From Musa acuminata AAA Group (lineage: Eukaryota; Streptophyta; Magnoliopsida; Zingiberales; Musaceae), in assembly GCF_036884655.1 (NCBI RefSeq), contig NC_088359.1, forward strand, positions 17,116,501 to 17,180,500: a stretch of DNA of 64,000 bases, read 5' to 3'. A program made the translations under genes and the position numbers. The notes under the pieces are model-generated. The model searched no databases and was not told the origin of the DNA. It was given only the letters and a program-made list of their open reading frames with translations. This document shows positions 19,382 to 31,304 of the stretch, one piece after another; the first letter of the stretch is position 1; every line of letters starts with the position of its first letter.

Positions 19382-21609
19382 TTGGTCTATTATTGGAAAT
19401 GATGTGATCAAGGCTTGCCAACATTTTTTCTCTTCAGGTCATATTCTTAGAGAGATGAATTGCACTTATATTTCTTTAATTCCGAAGAATGCAGGGGCTG
19501 ATTCACTAGAGAACTATCGACCCATATCATTATGCAACTTTATTTACAAGATCATCTCCAAAGTATTGGCAAAAAGAATGCAAAAGGTAATACACAAGAT
19601 CATTAGTCCAAATCAAGCTGCTTTCATCAAAGGGAGAAGTATACATCATAACATTTTGCTTGCTAATGACTTGGTCAAAGATTTGCATTCAAAAGCAAAA
19701 GGGACAAAAATATGTTTTAAAGCTGATTTACAGAAAGCCTTTGATTCAGTTAATAGGAAATTTATCTATAAGATGCTCCTCGATATGAACTTCCCACAGC
19801 AATGGGTTAATTGGATTCAATCTTGCCTGGAAACTCCAAAGTTTTCGATACTCTTTAATGGCTCACCTATTGGTTTTTTTGGGAGCACGAATGGCATCCG
19901 ACAAGGTGATCCACTCTCTCCGTATCTCTTTACTATTGCGATGGAAGGACTTAGCTGTATGTTGGAACATGCAGTCTTAAATGGCAGCATTAAGGTACCC
20001 AATGCTGGCTCTATTCATATATCATATATAACATTTGCAGATGATTTACTTATCTTTCTCCAAAATGATCCAACTTCAGTAAAGAACCTGGCTACTATTA
20101 TGAATGACTTTGGTATGGTTTCTGGACTTCAATTAAATCATGCGAAAAGTAAAGTATATATGAGCCCTTACGTTGAGGATAAGGTCTTTATTGCACAAAC
20201 TTTGGGGGTTAGTGAGGGAAGCCTGCCAGTTCCTTATTTGGGTCTCCCGCTCATATCCACAGGCATTCACAAAACCCACTATCAGCCTATCCTGCAAAAA
20301 ATAAAGAATAGAATTTCTTCTTGGAAAAATAGGCTTCTATCAAAAGCAGGACGACTCGAACTCATCCGTTCTGTATTGCACTCCTACTCTATATATTGGT
20401 GTAATGCATTTCTTCTGCCTGCTGGACTTCTCCAAGATATTGAACGGTTATTAATGAACTTCTTCTGGAATGACACAAATGATAAGGCAATGCATATGCT
20501 AAATTGGGATAGCATTTGCAAACCGAAAGATGAAGGGGGGCTAAACTTGAGAAATACTAGAGATTGGAATCAAGCATGCCTGGTACAACAATTGTGGGAT
20601 CTTTTACAAAACAAATGTTCCTTATGGTCACAATGGGTTTCTGCTAGGTATCTTTCAAAGGAATCAATCTGGGAAATTTCAACAAGAACATACCACTCTG
20701 CAGCTTGGAAAGGAATTTTAAAGGCAAGGAATTGGCTAATCAAACACATCTCTTATGCAATCTCTTCTGGAACTAGTACTAATATGTGGTACGATCCTTG
20801 GGTGAGTGGGAAGAGTATATTTCAATTATATAGCGACATAATACGAAAAGATCTTGGGGCTCCCAAAGATTGGAAGGTTTCCGAGTTCATTGCTAACGGT
20901 ACCTGGTGTCTCCCTAATCCTATTTCTCCCGAAATATTATCACTTTGGCCGACTATCATAGCTATTCCAATCAGGAACAACTCTTCAAATATACTTATTT
21001 GGCCTCATGACAATGGCAAATTTAGTGCCACATCCGCATGGAATCAAATTAGGCAAAGAAATAACAAGTGGGTCCCAAGCAGTTGGACATGGGATCGACC
21101 GGGATCACAAAGACACTGCTTATGTACATGGCAAGCCCTTCTCAATAAACGACCTACAATAGACAATATGAAAAGAAGAGGTATCTATCATGTTAACCGA
21201 TGCTCCCTTTGTTTGCAACAAGAAGAAACTGTTGACCACCTCTATTTTGCTTGTGATTATACAAAATGGATATGGAAGGAGATTCTCCAATGATTTGAAC
21301 TCAATAGACTGCCGCAACCAAACTTGCACCAAGAACTAGGCGACCTTATGCAATGTTTCTCAAGAAAAGGGCCTTTAACACAACTGGCAAAGGTTACTTT
21401 CAGATGCGCTATTTGGTGGATGTAGAAGGAGAGATGTAATAGAATCTTTGAATGTCAACACACAAACAATGCTCAGCTCTTGAAAGAGATTATTAGAGAC
21501 TCAAGATCCTGTTTGGAGCAAGATCTCAAAACCGAGCACTTCACCCGAAGAGAAAAAGATATTTTTATCAAATTTTATTTTGCTATTAGCAAAAGATCTT
21601 GGGAATGAT
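19382..21609 (+). pseudogene. LINE L-1 ORF2, RT and zf-RVT part
   Basis: This is the continuation of ORF2 after A1. RT motifs in order are NYRPISLCNFIYKII, NQAAFIKGRSIHHN, ADLQKAFDSV (motif A), GIRQGDPLSPYLF (motif B) and FADD near 20031-20045 (motif C), so the catalytic residues are present. A C-terminal reverse-transcriptase zinc-binding domain follows (CSLCLQQEETVDHLYFAC). Damage: CGA to TGA at 21291-21293, TGG to TAG at 21423-21425, and loss of the natural stop, which moves the end to a TGA near 21607. No RNase H domain is seen after zf-RVT. Confidence 0.9.
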
Positions 21610-21779
21610 GCCAAATAATGTACCCACAGGTAGTTATAGTCTACAGCATATGTAGTCATAACTATCGCATTCGCACTCTATGAGTAACTTGGCTTTGTCT
21701 ATGACTTGTATAGATAAAGCTATTTGTAGAAACTTTACACATAATAAATTTACTTTTACTTACCAAAAAAAAAAAAAAA
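21610..21779 (+). other. LINE L-1 3' untranslated tail and poly(A)
   Basis: About 155 bases shared by all LINE copies here (GTACCCACAGGTAG through TTTACTTACC) are followed by A(15). The right TSD copy starts at 21780. This block is the probable recognition tail for the LINE's RT, as it is retained by every truncated copy. Confidence 0.88.
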
Positions 21780-21982
21780 GCAAAAACCTTCTTCTCCGAT
21801 TCATCCCATTCGCTCATCGGAAGAGAAGATTTTTGAAATTCATTCTCGACAATAGACCAAAGCTCAAAGTCCATAGAAATGAGGAAGATTCTCATGCGAG
21901 TCTTCCAATATGTGTAATTTGACCCATTAAACAAAGGTGGTCGTGCAATAGAATGGCCCTCTTGCATGCCGGAGTAAGCCAT
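21780..21982 (-). pseudogene. C1 copia gag, N-terminal part
   Basis: The start of gag, from the methionine at 21982 (MAYSGMQEGHSIARPPLFNG), continues through NYTYWKTRMRIFL and WSIVENEF to the LINE insertion point, and resumes at 10327 on the left. The motif order matches C2 gag at 51731-51390. The first 13 bases, 21780-21792, are the right TSD copy of L-1. About 38 bases separate the start codon from the PBS. Confidence 0.88.
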
Positions 21983-22020
21983 CTCTCTTGGGTATTAAAC
22001 CAAATATGAGAGATAACCTT

Positions 22021-22032
22021 GCTCTGATACCA
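22021..22032 (-). other. C1 primer-binding site
   Basis: The minus strand reads TGGTATCAGAGC, matching initiator tRNA-Met, two bases inside the 5' LTR that begins at 22035. It proves that the LTR to its right is the 5' one. Confidence 0.92.
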
Positions 22033-22034
22033 CT

Positions 22035-22464
22035 TGTTAGGATCGGAGCGGCACTAAGAGGGGGGGGGTGAATTATTGCAGCGGATTAAAACTTCGATTT
22101 TAATCAAAATCTTTCGTACGTTAAGAACGAAACTTGAGAAATTTAACTTGAAGGCGTATTCTTGAAGTTGTGCAGCAAGAGTAATAAGGAACTAAAGCAG
22201 TAAGAAGATTTGCAGTAATGTAAATGACAATAATAAAGAGCAAACCAGAGATTACGCCGATTTTTAGAGTGGTTCGGTCAAATGACCTACTCCACTTGCG
22301 AGGCCCCTCTTCGATGAGGCTCCCACCTTCCACTAGCAAGTCTCTTGAAATGGAAGGGTAAACACCCCTCTTACTACCTTTTACAAGCAGCTCAACCTCT
22401 TACAAATTTTCAATAAGAAAGAAGGAGGAGAACTCTCTAGCAAATTGAAAACAAGACTTGCTAA
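22035..22464 (-). repeat. C1 5' LTR, inner part
   Basis: This matches 2952-3381 of the 3' LTR. It ends at the left copy (22451-22464) of the 14-bp duplication acaagacttgctaa and resumes at 31485. The frame at 22121-22339 is LTR leader sequence on the coding strand. Confidence 0.9.
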
Positions 22465-23434
22465 CATTGGGTACCTTTATGCTGCCATTTAAGATTGCAT
22501 GATCCAACATACAGCTAAGTCCTTCCATCGCAATAGTAAAGAGATACGGAGAGAGTGGATCACCTTGTCGGATGCCATTCGTGCTCCCAAAAAAACCAAT
22601 AGGTGAGCCATTAAAGAGTATCGAAAACTTTGGAGTTTCCAAGCAAGATTGAATCCAATTAACCCATTGTTGTGGGAAGTTCATATCGAGGAGCATCTTA
22701 TAGATAAATTTCCTATTAACTGAATCAAAGGCTTTCCGTAAATCAGCTTTAAAACATATTTTTGTCCCTCTTGCTTTTGAATGCAAATCTTTGACCAAGT
22801 CATTAGCAAGCAAAATGTTATGATGTATACTTCTCCCTTTGATGAAAGCAGCTTGATTTGGGCTAATGATCTTGTGTATTACCTTTTGCATTCTATTTGC
22901 TAATACTTTGGAGATGATCTTGTAAATAAAGTTGCATAATGATATGGGTCGATAGTTCTCTAGTGAATCAGCCCCTGCATTCTTCGAAATTAAAGAAATA
23001 AAGGTGCAATTCATCTCTCTAAGAATATGACCTGAAGAGAAAAAATGTTGGCAAGCCTTGATCACATCATTTCCAATAATAGACCAAGCAGTTTGGTAAA
23101 ATTCAGCTGGAAATCCATCTGGACCTGGGCTTTTGTGCTTTGGTGACTTAAAGACAACACAAACAATTTCGTCGTCAGTAATTGGGGCATTGAGGATTGA
23201 AATAGCTTCCGAATCAAGTTTTCTAGTCGGCTCCACATGAATGTTATTAGTTTTCCCAGCTTGATTGAGTAAGGAATAAAAAAATTGCTCTGTGTGTGCT
23301 TTAACCTCTTCTAAATTCTCAATAAGATTATCATCTTTGTCTCTGCATTTGCTGATACGGTTAACAGCCCTTCGAGTAGCAATTGAAGCATAGAAAAATT
23401 TAGTATTGGAATCTCCTAGTGTAAGCCAATGCTG
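22465..23434 (-). pseudogene. LINE L-2(-) RT, N-terminal part
   Basis: Minus-strand ORF2 sequence from the linker (QFFYSLLNQAGKTNNIHVEP) through SPGPDGFPAEFYQ, motif A (ADLRKAFDSV) and motif B (GIRQGDPLSPYLF), stopping at SIKVPN, just before the FADD motif. The downstream end is the junction with the C1 LTR at 22464/22465. A reading frame that runs on to 22400 ends in LTR sequence and is chimeric. Confidence 0.88.
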
Positions 23435-24496
23435 TCAAGACTTCTGCTTTACAAAACTTTCCTCCTGTTTTAAGGCTTGCATTAAGTTATTTCTGGCTTC
23501 TGTCTCTTTGTAGATAATATTCTCATCATTTGGCTGAAGTTGCAGCTCATGTTGCAATGACATTAGTTCCTTCCTGCAAAATTGAACTGTGGTGGTAATA
23601 TTGCCAAAGGTATTTGTATTCCACTCCTTTAGTGCTGCTTTACAGGCTTTGAGCTTTTGACATAAGATGTAAGGGGGAGATCCATGCACATTAACATTCC
23701 AAGCAGATATGATAACATCAAGAAATTGAGGATGAGTACTCCACATGTTAAAGAATCTAAACGGTTTCTTGCCTCTTGGTGTCGCTTTGTCTGCGTGTAT
23801 ATACATTAAAGAATGGTAAGAAAACAAAGGAGCACCATACTCAAGAAGTGAATCTGGGTAAACTGTTAACCATTCATGATTAATCAAACACCTATCAAGT
23901 CGAGCCATTATTTTTCTGTTAGCAGCACCTTGATTACTCCAGGAGAGCCAATTATCCACAGATTTCATATCAAACAAAGCTGCAGTGTCAATGTAATCAT
24001 TAAAACTTTGAAGCTGGCTTTCTGAAAGTTGTCTACCCCCCTCTTTTTCATTTGTATACCGAACAGTATTAAAGTCTCCAAGAACAATCCAAGGTACATT
24101 GAGACAGCCATTTGCAATATTAGTCAGGTCAGACCAAAGAGTATTTCTTTCTTGCATACTATTTGAAGCATATATACCAATGAAATTGAATTGACAGCCA
24201 TTCTTTTTGTCCTCTACCTTAAGTTGAATGAATTGATCAGTAGCAGAAATAAACCAAGCATTAATAGAGTTAGGATGCCATAAGACCCATATTCTACCAA
24301 AAGTTTCATTTGAGTCATTGGTAAACAGTTCTGCGTCCGGCCATATTAAATTCTTTTGAGCTTGAACGCGCAATTGTTTAATTTTCGTTTCTACTAGAAT
24401 AACAATATCACATGCGGCAGACTTGATTATTCTATTGAGCTCCCGACATTTTTCCGGCTTATTAAGTCCGCGAACATTCCAACATGTTATCTTCAT
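23435..24496 (-). pseudogene. LINE L-2(-) ORF2 endonuclease
   Basis: A 353-codon open stretch from the ORF2 start (MKITCWNVRG) to a CGA to TGA nonsense codon at 23435-23437; the frame then continues into RT. N7, E36 and GDFN are present, but the SDH motif reads SYH, so the catalytic aspartate before the histidine is lost in this copy. ORF1 ends 38 bases upstream, as in L-1. Confidence 0.88.
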
Positions 24497-24534
24497 CAGT
24501 AATAAAGAAATGAAAAGGTGGTAAGGTATTCATC

Positions 24535-26061
24535 CTACGACTTTGGATGGACTGTACCATCCTTTTTCTTATCCTTCGGTTTTGTATTTTCCTCCCGCAC
24601 AATATCCTTACCTTTTATGACTTTATTTATATATTTATCCACTTCATCTACAGCTTGCAGATTTTTAAACTTTAAAATACCTTGAATCATGTGGTCTTGA
24701 TTGGCAGGGTTTGTTGAAGCACGATAAGATTGTTGCAGCACAATTTCCTGGATAGTACTTGTTGGAGTAGCATGGCTAGAGAGGTTTGTTGGGGCATGAG
24801 TTTGTTGAGACAGAATATCCTTGTTGGCGATGTTTGTTGTGGCCTGAGTTTGTTGAGGAAGAATATCCTTGCTGGCAAGATTTGTTTGGGCTTGAGTTTG
24901 TTGAGTTATTGTGGACGGATCCAATGATATTGGAAGAGATGAAGTTCCTGACTTATGTTTCTCCTGTCCACTAGTACCAAGGGAAACCTCTGTTGTGGAA
25001 GGCTCCGACATTGTAGGAAGAGATATAATTTTGGATTTGTCCTTCTGTCCGCGGTGATGTCCTTGCGAATCGGAAAGCTCAATAGTCTTCGCCACCATCG
25101 GTGCTACTGCCATTAGAGCAGACTCGCTTTGTTGCGGAGGCGCTTGACGTGGTCGATAGACCTTCGTGATTTGTTTTGGAGTTTGCTGACAAGCTCCATT
25201 TGCATGACCAAAAGATAAGCAATGCTGACATCGTTGTGGCTTCCAAGAATATGAGACATGTACCTTCCGAGTGTTCCCGTCAAGATCACGATAGAAAACC
25301 TCATTTGGAAGATCTTCGTCAGAAGAAACCAGTACACATGCTCGTGCAAATGCTAATCTCGTCTGAGCAGCTGTTGCTTTGTCGATGTAGAGTGGCTGTC
25401 CCAGAGTGCTGCATAACTTTGCAATAAAACGTCGACTCCAAAGATGTAGAGGAAGACCTTGAAAGGATACCCATAATGGAATAGACTGTAGGCTATCTAA
25501 CTCCAAACGGACATCAGGAGACCAGCGTCGTAGAATCATTGGATGGCCGCGAATAGTCCAGAATCCTTCGAGGACTCGTTGTAAATCTTCTTCAGAGTAT
25601 AGCTTGCAAACAAAGAATCCGTTCTCCAGCATATGAAGATCAAATGACGATATTCCCCATCGAGTTTTGATAAATGAGGATAGTGGGAAATAAGATGTTT
25701 TGAGACCTACCACATAGCCAACAATCGCCATAGACCATGTCTCAATAAGCTCTGCTGAATCAGCAGTCTCGTATACAGCAATCTTCTTATCAGCCTGAAC
25801 TTCTGGAGTAAAGAATTCCAAGCTTAGATCCGAACTTCCAACCGGAGCCTTGAAGAGGCTAGTCCAAGGCCTAGGGTCACTAGAAATGAGGGCAGGCTGC
25901 CGCGATCTAGAGCGCGATCTACTTCGATGCTGTTTCGTCGAAGGAGTTTCTCTCTGGAGAGGATATGGAGGAGGAGCCAATTGAGGGATAACGGTAGGGA
26001 GTCTTACCATCGTATCAACTCTCCCGCCACCGTCGCCAGCCCTAGGGGCCGTCGCTGCCAT
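24535..26061 (-). CDS. LINE L-2(-) ORF1, intact, 508 aa
   Basis: The only unbroken LINE ORF1 in the window. It starts at MAATAPRAGDGGG in the same context as L-1 and ends at the matching stop. Domains: a basic RS-rich N-terminus (about residues 35-50), DUF4283-like (about 80-200), CCHC knuckle CQHCLSFGHANGAC (about 275-290), and a low-complexity tail rich in Q, T and S with three related QQTQ/QQTH units. The family role is binding LINE RNA and chaperoning reverse transcription. The copy lacks a full ORF2 in cis, so any product could act only in trans. Confidence 0.85.
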   Translation of the reverse strand: MAATAPRAGDGGGRVDTMVRLPTVIPQLAPPPYPLQRETPSTKQHRSRSRSRSRQPALISSDPRPWTSLFKAPVGSSDLSLEFFTPEVQADKKIAVYETADSAELIETWSMAIVGYVVGLKTSYFPLSSFIKTRWGISSFDLHMLENGFFVCKLYSEEDLQRVLEGFWTIRGHPMILRRWSPDVRLELDSLQSIPLWVSFQGLPLHLWSRRFIAKLCSTLGQPLYIDKATAAQTRLAFARACVLVSSDEDLPNEVFYRDLDGNTRKVHVSYSWKPQRCQHCLSFGHANGACQQTPKQITKVYRPRQAPPQQSESALMAVAPMVAKTIELSDSQGHHRGQKDKSKIISLPTMSEPSTTEVSLGTSGQEKHKSGTSSLPISLDPSTITQQTQAQTNLASKDILPQQTQATTNIANKDILSQQTHAPTNLSSHATPTSTIQEIVLQQSYRASTNPANQDHMIQGILKFKNLQAVDEVDKYINKVIKGKDIVREENTKPKDKKKDGTVHPKS

Positions 26062-26218
26062 GTTTGATCCCTCTTCTGGTCGCGGCTATAGAATCATCTC
26101 CATAGGGAAAAACCACCGTCGCAGTATATCAGATCGCCGCTACAGTACCGTCGCCCAAGGGAGATCTGGTCGCCGCTATAGTATCGTCGCCCTTCGAGAG
26201 AAGTCGACGCTGCAGGAG
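26062..26218 (-). repeat. LINE L-2(-) 5' region, truncated repeat block
   Basis: About 157 bases of the GC-rich 5' repeats found at 10328-10957. It ends at 26215-26218, where four bases (GGAG) are shared with the copia LTR that follows, a microhomology junction. Confidence 0.8.
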
Positions 26219-27419
26219 CGGCACTAAGAGGGGGGGGGGTGAATTATTGCAGCGGATTAAAACTTCGATTTTAATCAAAATCTTTCGTACGTTAAGAACG
26301 AAACTTGAGAAATTTAACTTGAAGGCGTATTCTTGAAGTTGCGCAGCAAGAGTAATAAGGAACTATAGCAGTAAGAAGATTTGCAGTAATGTAAATGACA
26401 ATAATAAAATGTAAACCAGATATTACGCCGATTTTTAGAGTGGTTTGGTCAAATGACCTACTCCACTTGTGATGCCCCTCTTCGATGAGGCTCCCACCTT
26501 CCACTAGCAAATCTCTTGAAATGGAAGGGTAAACACCCCTCTTACAACCTTTTACAAGCAGCTCAACCTCTTACAAATTTTCAATAAGAAAGAAGGAGGA
26601 GAACTCTCTAGCAAATTGAAAACAAGACTTGCTAAGACTTTCTAAGACTTTTTTCTCAATCAAAATGCTTCTCAAAAGTTGTAACCTCAGCTGAGATTTG
26701 AGGGGTATTTATAGGCCTCAAGAGGATTCAAATTTTGGGCTCCAAAATTTGAATTTTCTTAGGGTTCCTGATGTTGGAGGTGCCACCGCCCAGCCAGGCG
26801 GTGCCACCGCCGAGCGCTCGGGTGCTGGACGGTGCAACCGCCCAGCCAAGGAGGTGTCACCGCCCAGCTCTCGGGTGCTGGGCGGTGCCACCGCTTGGCT
26901 CTCCGATTTCACTGGTTTGGCTTAATTTAAGCCCAAACCATATCTGACTTTGGGCCCAGTTGGCCCCTAACCAGGATATAGGATTATCTCTTAATCCTAA
27001 TCATAATTACAAGTAAACTACATAACAAAAACACATCCTAAGCAAGCTTTCAACCGCGAACGTCGAGTCTTGTTTCGGCGAGCTTTCCTACGAGCTTCTT
27101 CCGACGGACTCCCATCAAGCTCCTGATCTTGTGATGACATTAACGAGTAGCCGAGCCTTCTCGGTGATCTCCGTGAACCTCCGACGATCTCTTCGGCGAA
27201 CTTCCAAAAATTCCGATAGGTTCCCGATTTCTTCTCGGTTGGTTCCGGCAGCATCTCCAACGATTCTTCGGACTCTTAAACGTCCATCGATCTTGACTCC
27301 GGTATTCTTGCTTTGTGTTTTCTGGTTATCGTAGTTAATCCTGCACACTTAACTCAATAATATGGATTAGATCAATTAACCCATCAATTGATTTCATCAT
27401 CAAAATCTGAGATTCAACA
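26215..27419 (-). repeat. Copia C3 3' LTR (first ~12 bases missing)
   Basis: This is the same LTR family as C1. It begins at GAGCGGCACTAAG instead of TGTTAGGATC and ends at GATTCAACA, followed by the polypurine tract on the minus strand. A TATA box is at 26706-26713 and a GC-palindrome array at 26780-26905. It is clearly a third LTR, distinct in detail from both C1 LTRs. No gene is seen in it. Confidence 0.88.
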
Positions 27420-28457
27420 ATCTCCCCCTTTTTGATGATGACAATCAATTGATGACGAAGTTAAACATAACTCCCCCTATCTATATGCCATATTATGAGA
27501 AGATGAAAACACTTGAATTTCATCCATTGAATTCAAGCATAAACCGATAAGTTCTAACCGTAGAGCTTATCGTTATTCTCATTAAGCAATAGTAAATGCG
27601 AAACTTCAATGAAAATCATAAGTCAAATGATATGGGACAATTTTTACTACGATAGGAGATAAAGATTTTCAACCTGAATTTCATGATATCGATGTAAGGC
27701 ATGCTTTCAATATGATCAATCAATCTTGTGATATTCTCAAGGATTTTGCAAGCCATATAAGACATTCATATCACACAAGCTTTTGCAATTCATATAAGTC
27801 ATGCTATTAAAATGATACAAGTCATCACTTTTCTCCCCCTTTGTCATCAACAAAAAGGGAATGAGACTTGAAGCACATAATTTATCATACAAAGATTTTA
27901 TCATGAATCATACATCACTCATCTATATTATCATTGATCATACAAAGATTTTATCATGGATCATACATCACTCATCTATATTATCATTGATCATACAAAG
28001 ATTTTATCATTGATCATACATCACTCATCTATATTATCATTGATCATACAAAGATTTTATCATTCAAAATTAAGAATGCTAAAATATTTACGCAGAGTTC
28101 GTCTTAAAGGAAAATTCAGCATTCATCCATATTATCAAATCTCTTCTTTTTATAAATAACAAAAATTGTAGATGTACAAAGAAGAGATTGGGATAAGAAA
28201 AAAAATTTTAAGTAGTAACTCCAATAAGTCAAGATCATAATTCGAATACAAATCCATTCAAATTCAATTCGTCAACTTGAAACTCATAATCAAGCCAACA
28301 AAATCAATTTCGAGATTCAAAATATCATAAAATCATTAATCTTGATCAGATGGAAGCGGTGTTTGACTCAAGATAGGATAAGATAATTTAACAAGTCACC
28401 GAGGAACGGAGAAGGAATGAAAAACTTTATGGAAAATCCATTCAACCAAGTTTATTC
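27420..28457 (-). other. C3 3' noncoding region
   Basis: AT-rich sequence between the C3 3' LTR and the pol stop, homologous at its left end to 4174-4700 of C1. It lacks the accessory ORF and GC block present in C1. It includes the 53-bp tandem array listed separately. I see no gene in it. Confidence 0.8.
27885..28068. repeat. 53-bp tandem repeat, about 3.4 copies
   Basis: Units start at 27885, 27938, 27991 and 28044 with TCATACAAAGATTTTATCAT, differing by one or two bases. The exact 53-bp spacing and high identity indicate recent expansion. It is in the noncoding 3' part of C3. Confidence 0.93.
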
Positions 28458-28677
28458 TTAGGGACAATTTAACATACCTAATTCCCTTCTAATGAATTCA
28501 AATTGGTCTTCATTCAAAGCTTTTGTAAATATATCTGCTAATTGATGCTTTGTGTGAATGAATTCTAGAACAACATCATTGTTAAGGACATGATCGCGTA
28601 TGAAATGATGCCTAACGTCGATGTGCTTAGTTCTAGAGTGCTGAATTGGATTTTTAGTAAGACATATGGCACTAGCA
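28458..28677 (-). pseudogene. C3 RNase H C-terminal fragment
   Basis: This is the last 73 or so codons of copia RNase H ([46 protein letters not shown]), ending at the natural stop after LGMLNCP. It is cut at 28677 by the LINE(+) block. It is the only coding part of C3 in the window and is nearly identical to C1 6487-6710. Confidence 0.88.
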
Positions 28678-31304
28678 TCAGAAGCCAGAAATAACTTCAT
28701 GCAAGCCTTAAAATAGGAGGAAAGTTTTGTAAAGCAGAAGTCTCGACAGCATTGGCTTACACTAGGAGATTCCAATACTAAATTTTTCTATGCTTCAATT
28801 GCTACTCGAAGGGCTATTAACCGTATCAGCAAATGCACAGACAACGATGATAATCTTATTGAGAATTTAGAAGAGGTTAAAGCACACACAGAGCAATTTT
28901 TTTATTCCTTACTCAATCAAGCTGGGAAAACTAATAACATTCATGTGGAGCCGACTAGAAAACTTGATTCGGAAGCTATTTCAATCCTCAATGCCCCAAT
29001 TACTGACGACGAAATTGTATGTGTTGTCTTTAAGTCACCAAAGCACAAAAGCCCAGGTCCAGATGGATTTCCAACTGAATTTTACCAACTGCTTGGTCTA
29101 TTATTGGAAATGATGTGATCAAGGCTTGCCAACATTTTTTCTCTTCAGGTCATATTCTTAGAGAGATGAATTGCACCTTTATTTCTTTAATTCCGAAGAA
29201 TGCAGGGGCTGATTCACTAGAGAACTATCGACCCATATCGTTATGCAACTTTATTTACAAGATCATCTCGAAAGTATTAGCAAATAGAATGCAAAAGGTA
29301 ATACACAAGATCATTAGCCCAAATCAAGCTGCTTTCATCAAAGGGAGAAGTATACATCATAACATTTTGCTTGCTAATGACTTGGTCAAAGATTTACATT
29401 CAAAAGCAAGAGGGACAAAAATATGTTTTAAAGCTGATTTACGGAAAGCCTTTGATTCAGTTAATAGGAAATTTATCTATAAGATGCTCCTCGATATGAA
29501 CTTCCCACAGCAATGGGTTAATTGGATTCAATCTTGCTTGGAAACTCCAAGGTTTTCGATACTCTTTAATGGCTCACCTATTGGTTTTTTTGGGAGCACG
29601 AATGGCATCCGACAAGGTGATCCACTCTCTCCGTATCTCTTTACTATTACGATGGAAGGACTTAGCTGTATGTTGGAACATGCAGTCTTAAATGGCAGCA
29701 TAAAGGTACCCAATGCTGGCTCTATTCATATATCACATATAACATTTGCAGATGATTTACTTATCTTTCTCCAAAATGATCCAACTTCAGTAAAGAACCT
29801 GGCTACTATTATGAATGACTTTGGTATGGTTTCTGGACTTCAGTTAAATCATGCGAAAAGTAAAGTATATATGAGCCCTCACGTTGAGAATAAGGTCTTT
29901 ATTGCACAAACTTTGGGGGTTAGTGAGGGAAGCCTGCCAGTTCCTTATTTGGGTCTCCCGCTCATATCCACAGGCATTCACAAAACCCACTGTCAGCCTA
30001 TCCTACAAAAAATAAAGAATAGAATTTCTTCTTGGAAAAATAGGCTTCTATCAAAAGCAAGACGACTCGAACTCATCCGTTCTGTATTGCACTCTTACTC
30101 TATATATTGGTGTAATGCATTTCTTCTGCCTGCTGGACTTCTCCAAGATATTGAACGGTTATTAATGAACTTCTTCTGGAATGGCACAAATGATAAGGCA
30201 ATGCATATGGTAAATTGGGATAGCATTTGCAAACCGAAAGATGAAGGGGGGCTAAATTTGAGAAATACTAGAGATTGGAATCAAGCATGCCTGGTACAAC
30301 AATTGTGGGATCTTTTGCAAAACAAATGTTCCTTATGGTCACAATGGGTTTCTGCTAGGTATCTTTCAAAGGAATCAATCTGAGAAATTTCAACAAGAAT
30401 ATACCACTCTTCAGCTTGGAAAGGAATTTTAAAGGCAAGGAATTGGCTAATCAAACACATTTCTTATGCAATCTCTTCTGGAACTAGTACTAATATGTGG
30501 TACGATCCTTGGGTGAATGGGAAGAGTATATTTCAATTATATGGCGATAGAATACGAAAAGATCTTGGGGCTCCCAAAGATTGGAAGGTTTCCGAGTTCA
30601 TTGCTAACGGTACCTGGTGTCTCCCTAATCCTATTTCTCCCGAAATGTTATCACTTTGGCCGACTATCATAGCTATTCCAATCAGGAACAACTCTTCAGA
30701 TATACTTATTTGGCCTCATGACAATGGCAAATTTAGTGTCACATCCGTATGGAATCAAATTAGACAAAGAAATAACAAGTGGGTCCCAAGCAGTTGGACA
30801 TGGGATCGACCGGGATCACAAAGACACTCCTTATGTACATGGCAGGCCCTTCTCAATAAACTACTTACAATAGACAATATGAAAAGAAGAGGTATCTATC
30901 ATGTTAACCGATGCTCCCTTTGTTTGCAACAAGAAGAAACTGTTGACCACCTTTATTTTGCTTGTAATTATACAAAATGGATATGGAAGGAGATTCTCCA
31001 GCGATTTGAACTCAATAGACTGCCGCAACCAAACTTGCACCAAGAACTAGGCGACCTTATGCAATGTTTCTCAAGAAAAGGGCCACTTACACAACTGGCA
31101 AAGGTTACTTTCAGATGCGCTATTTGGTGGATGTGGAAGGAGAGATGTAATAGAATCTTTGAATGTCAACACACAAACAATGCTCAGCTTTTGAAAGAGA
31201 TTATTAGAGACTCAAGATCCTGTATGGAGCATGATCTCAAAATCGAGCACTTCACCCGAAGAGAAAAAGATATTTTTATCAAATTTAATTTTGCTATTAG
31301 CTAA
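28678..31304 (+). pseudogene. LINE L-2(+) ORF2, linker to C-terminus
   Basis: Plus-strand ORF2 from EARNNFMQAL onward. It retains motif A, motif B, FADD near 29740-29755, the C-terminal RT region, zf-RVT (CSLCLQQEETVDHLYFAC) and the natural stop at 31302-31304. Damage: CAG to TAG at 28714-28716, a one-base deletion near 29086 (CCAACTGC instead of CCAAACTGC), and TGG to TGA at 30381-30383. The open stretches are 29115-30383 and 30495-31304. The 5' end is a junction with copia C3, not a normal truncation in host DNA. Confidence 0.9.

Larger units (their letters stand above)
10328..21779 (+). mobile_element. Full-length L1-type LINE L-1 (split by A1)
   Basis: A LINE on the plus strand, inserted in C1 gag with TSD gcaaaaaccttct at 10315-10327 and 21780-21792. 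After removing A1 and its 5-bp TSD it is about 6.0 kb. It has a repeat-rich 5' region (10328-10957), ORF1 (10958-12484), a 38-base gap, ORF2 (12523-13936 plus 19387-21609), and a 3' region ending in a run of 15 A (21765-21779). It is the only copy here with both ends and one TSD in simple form. Both ORFs carry nonsense mutations. Confidence 0.93.

Noticed and set aside
26215..28677. C3 as a simple independent copia insertion into a LINE
   Set aside because: It lacks a 5' LTR, most of the internal region and the first 12 bases of its LTR, and shows no 5-bp TSD at its borders, so it is described as part of the composite block instead. A later insertion followed by deletion is not excluded.
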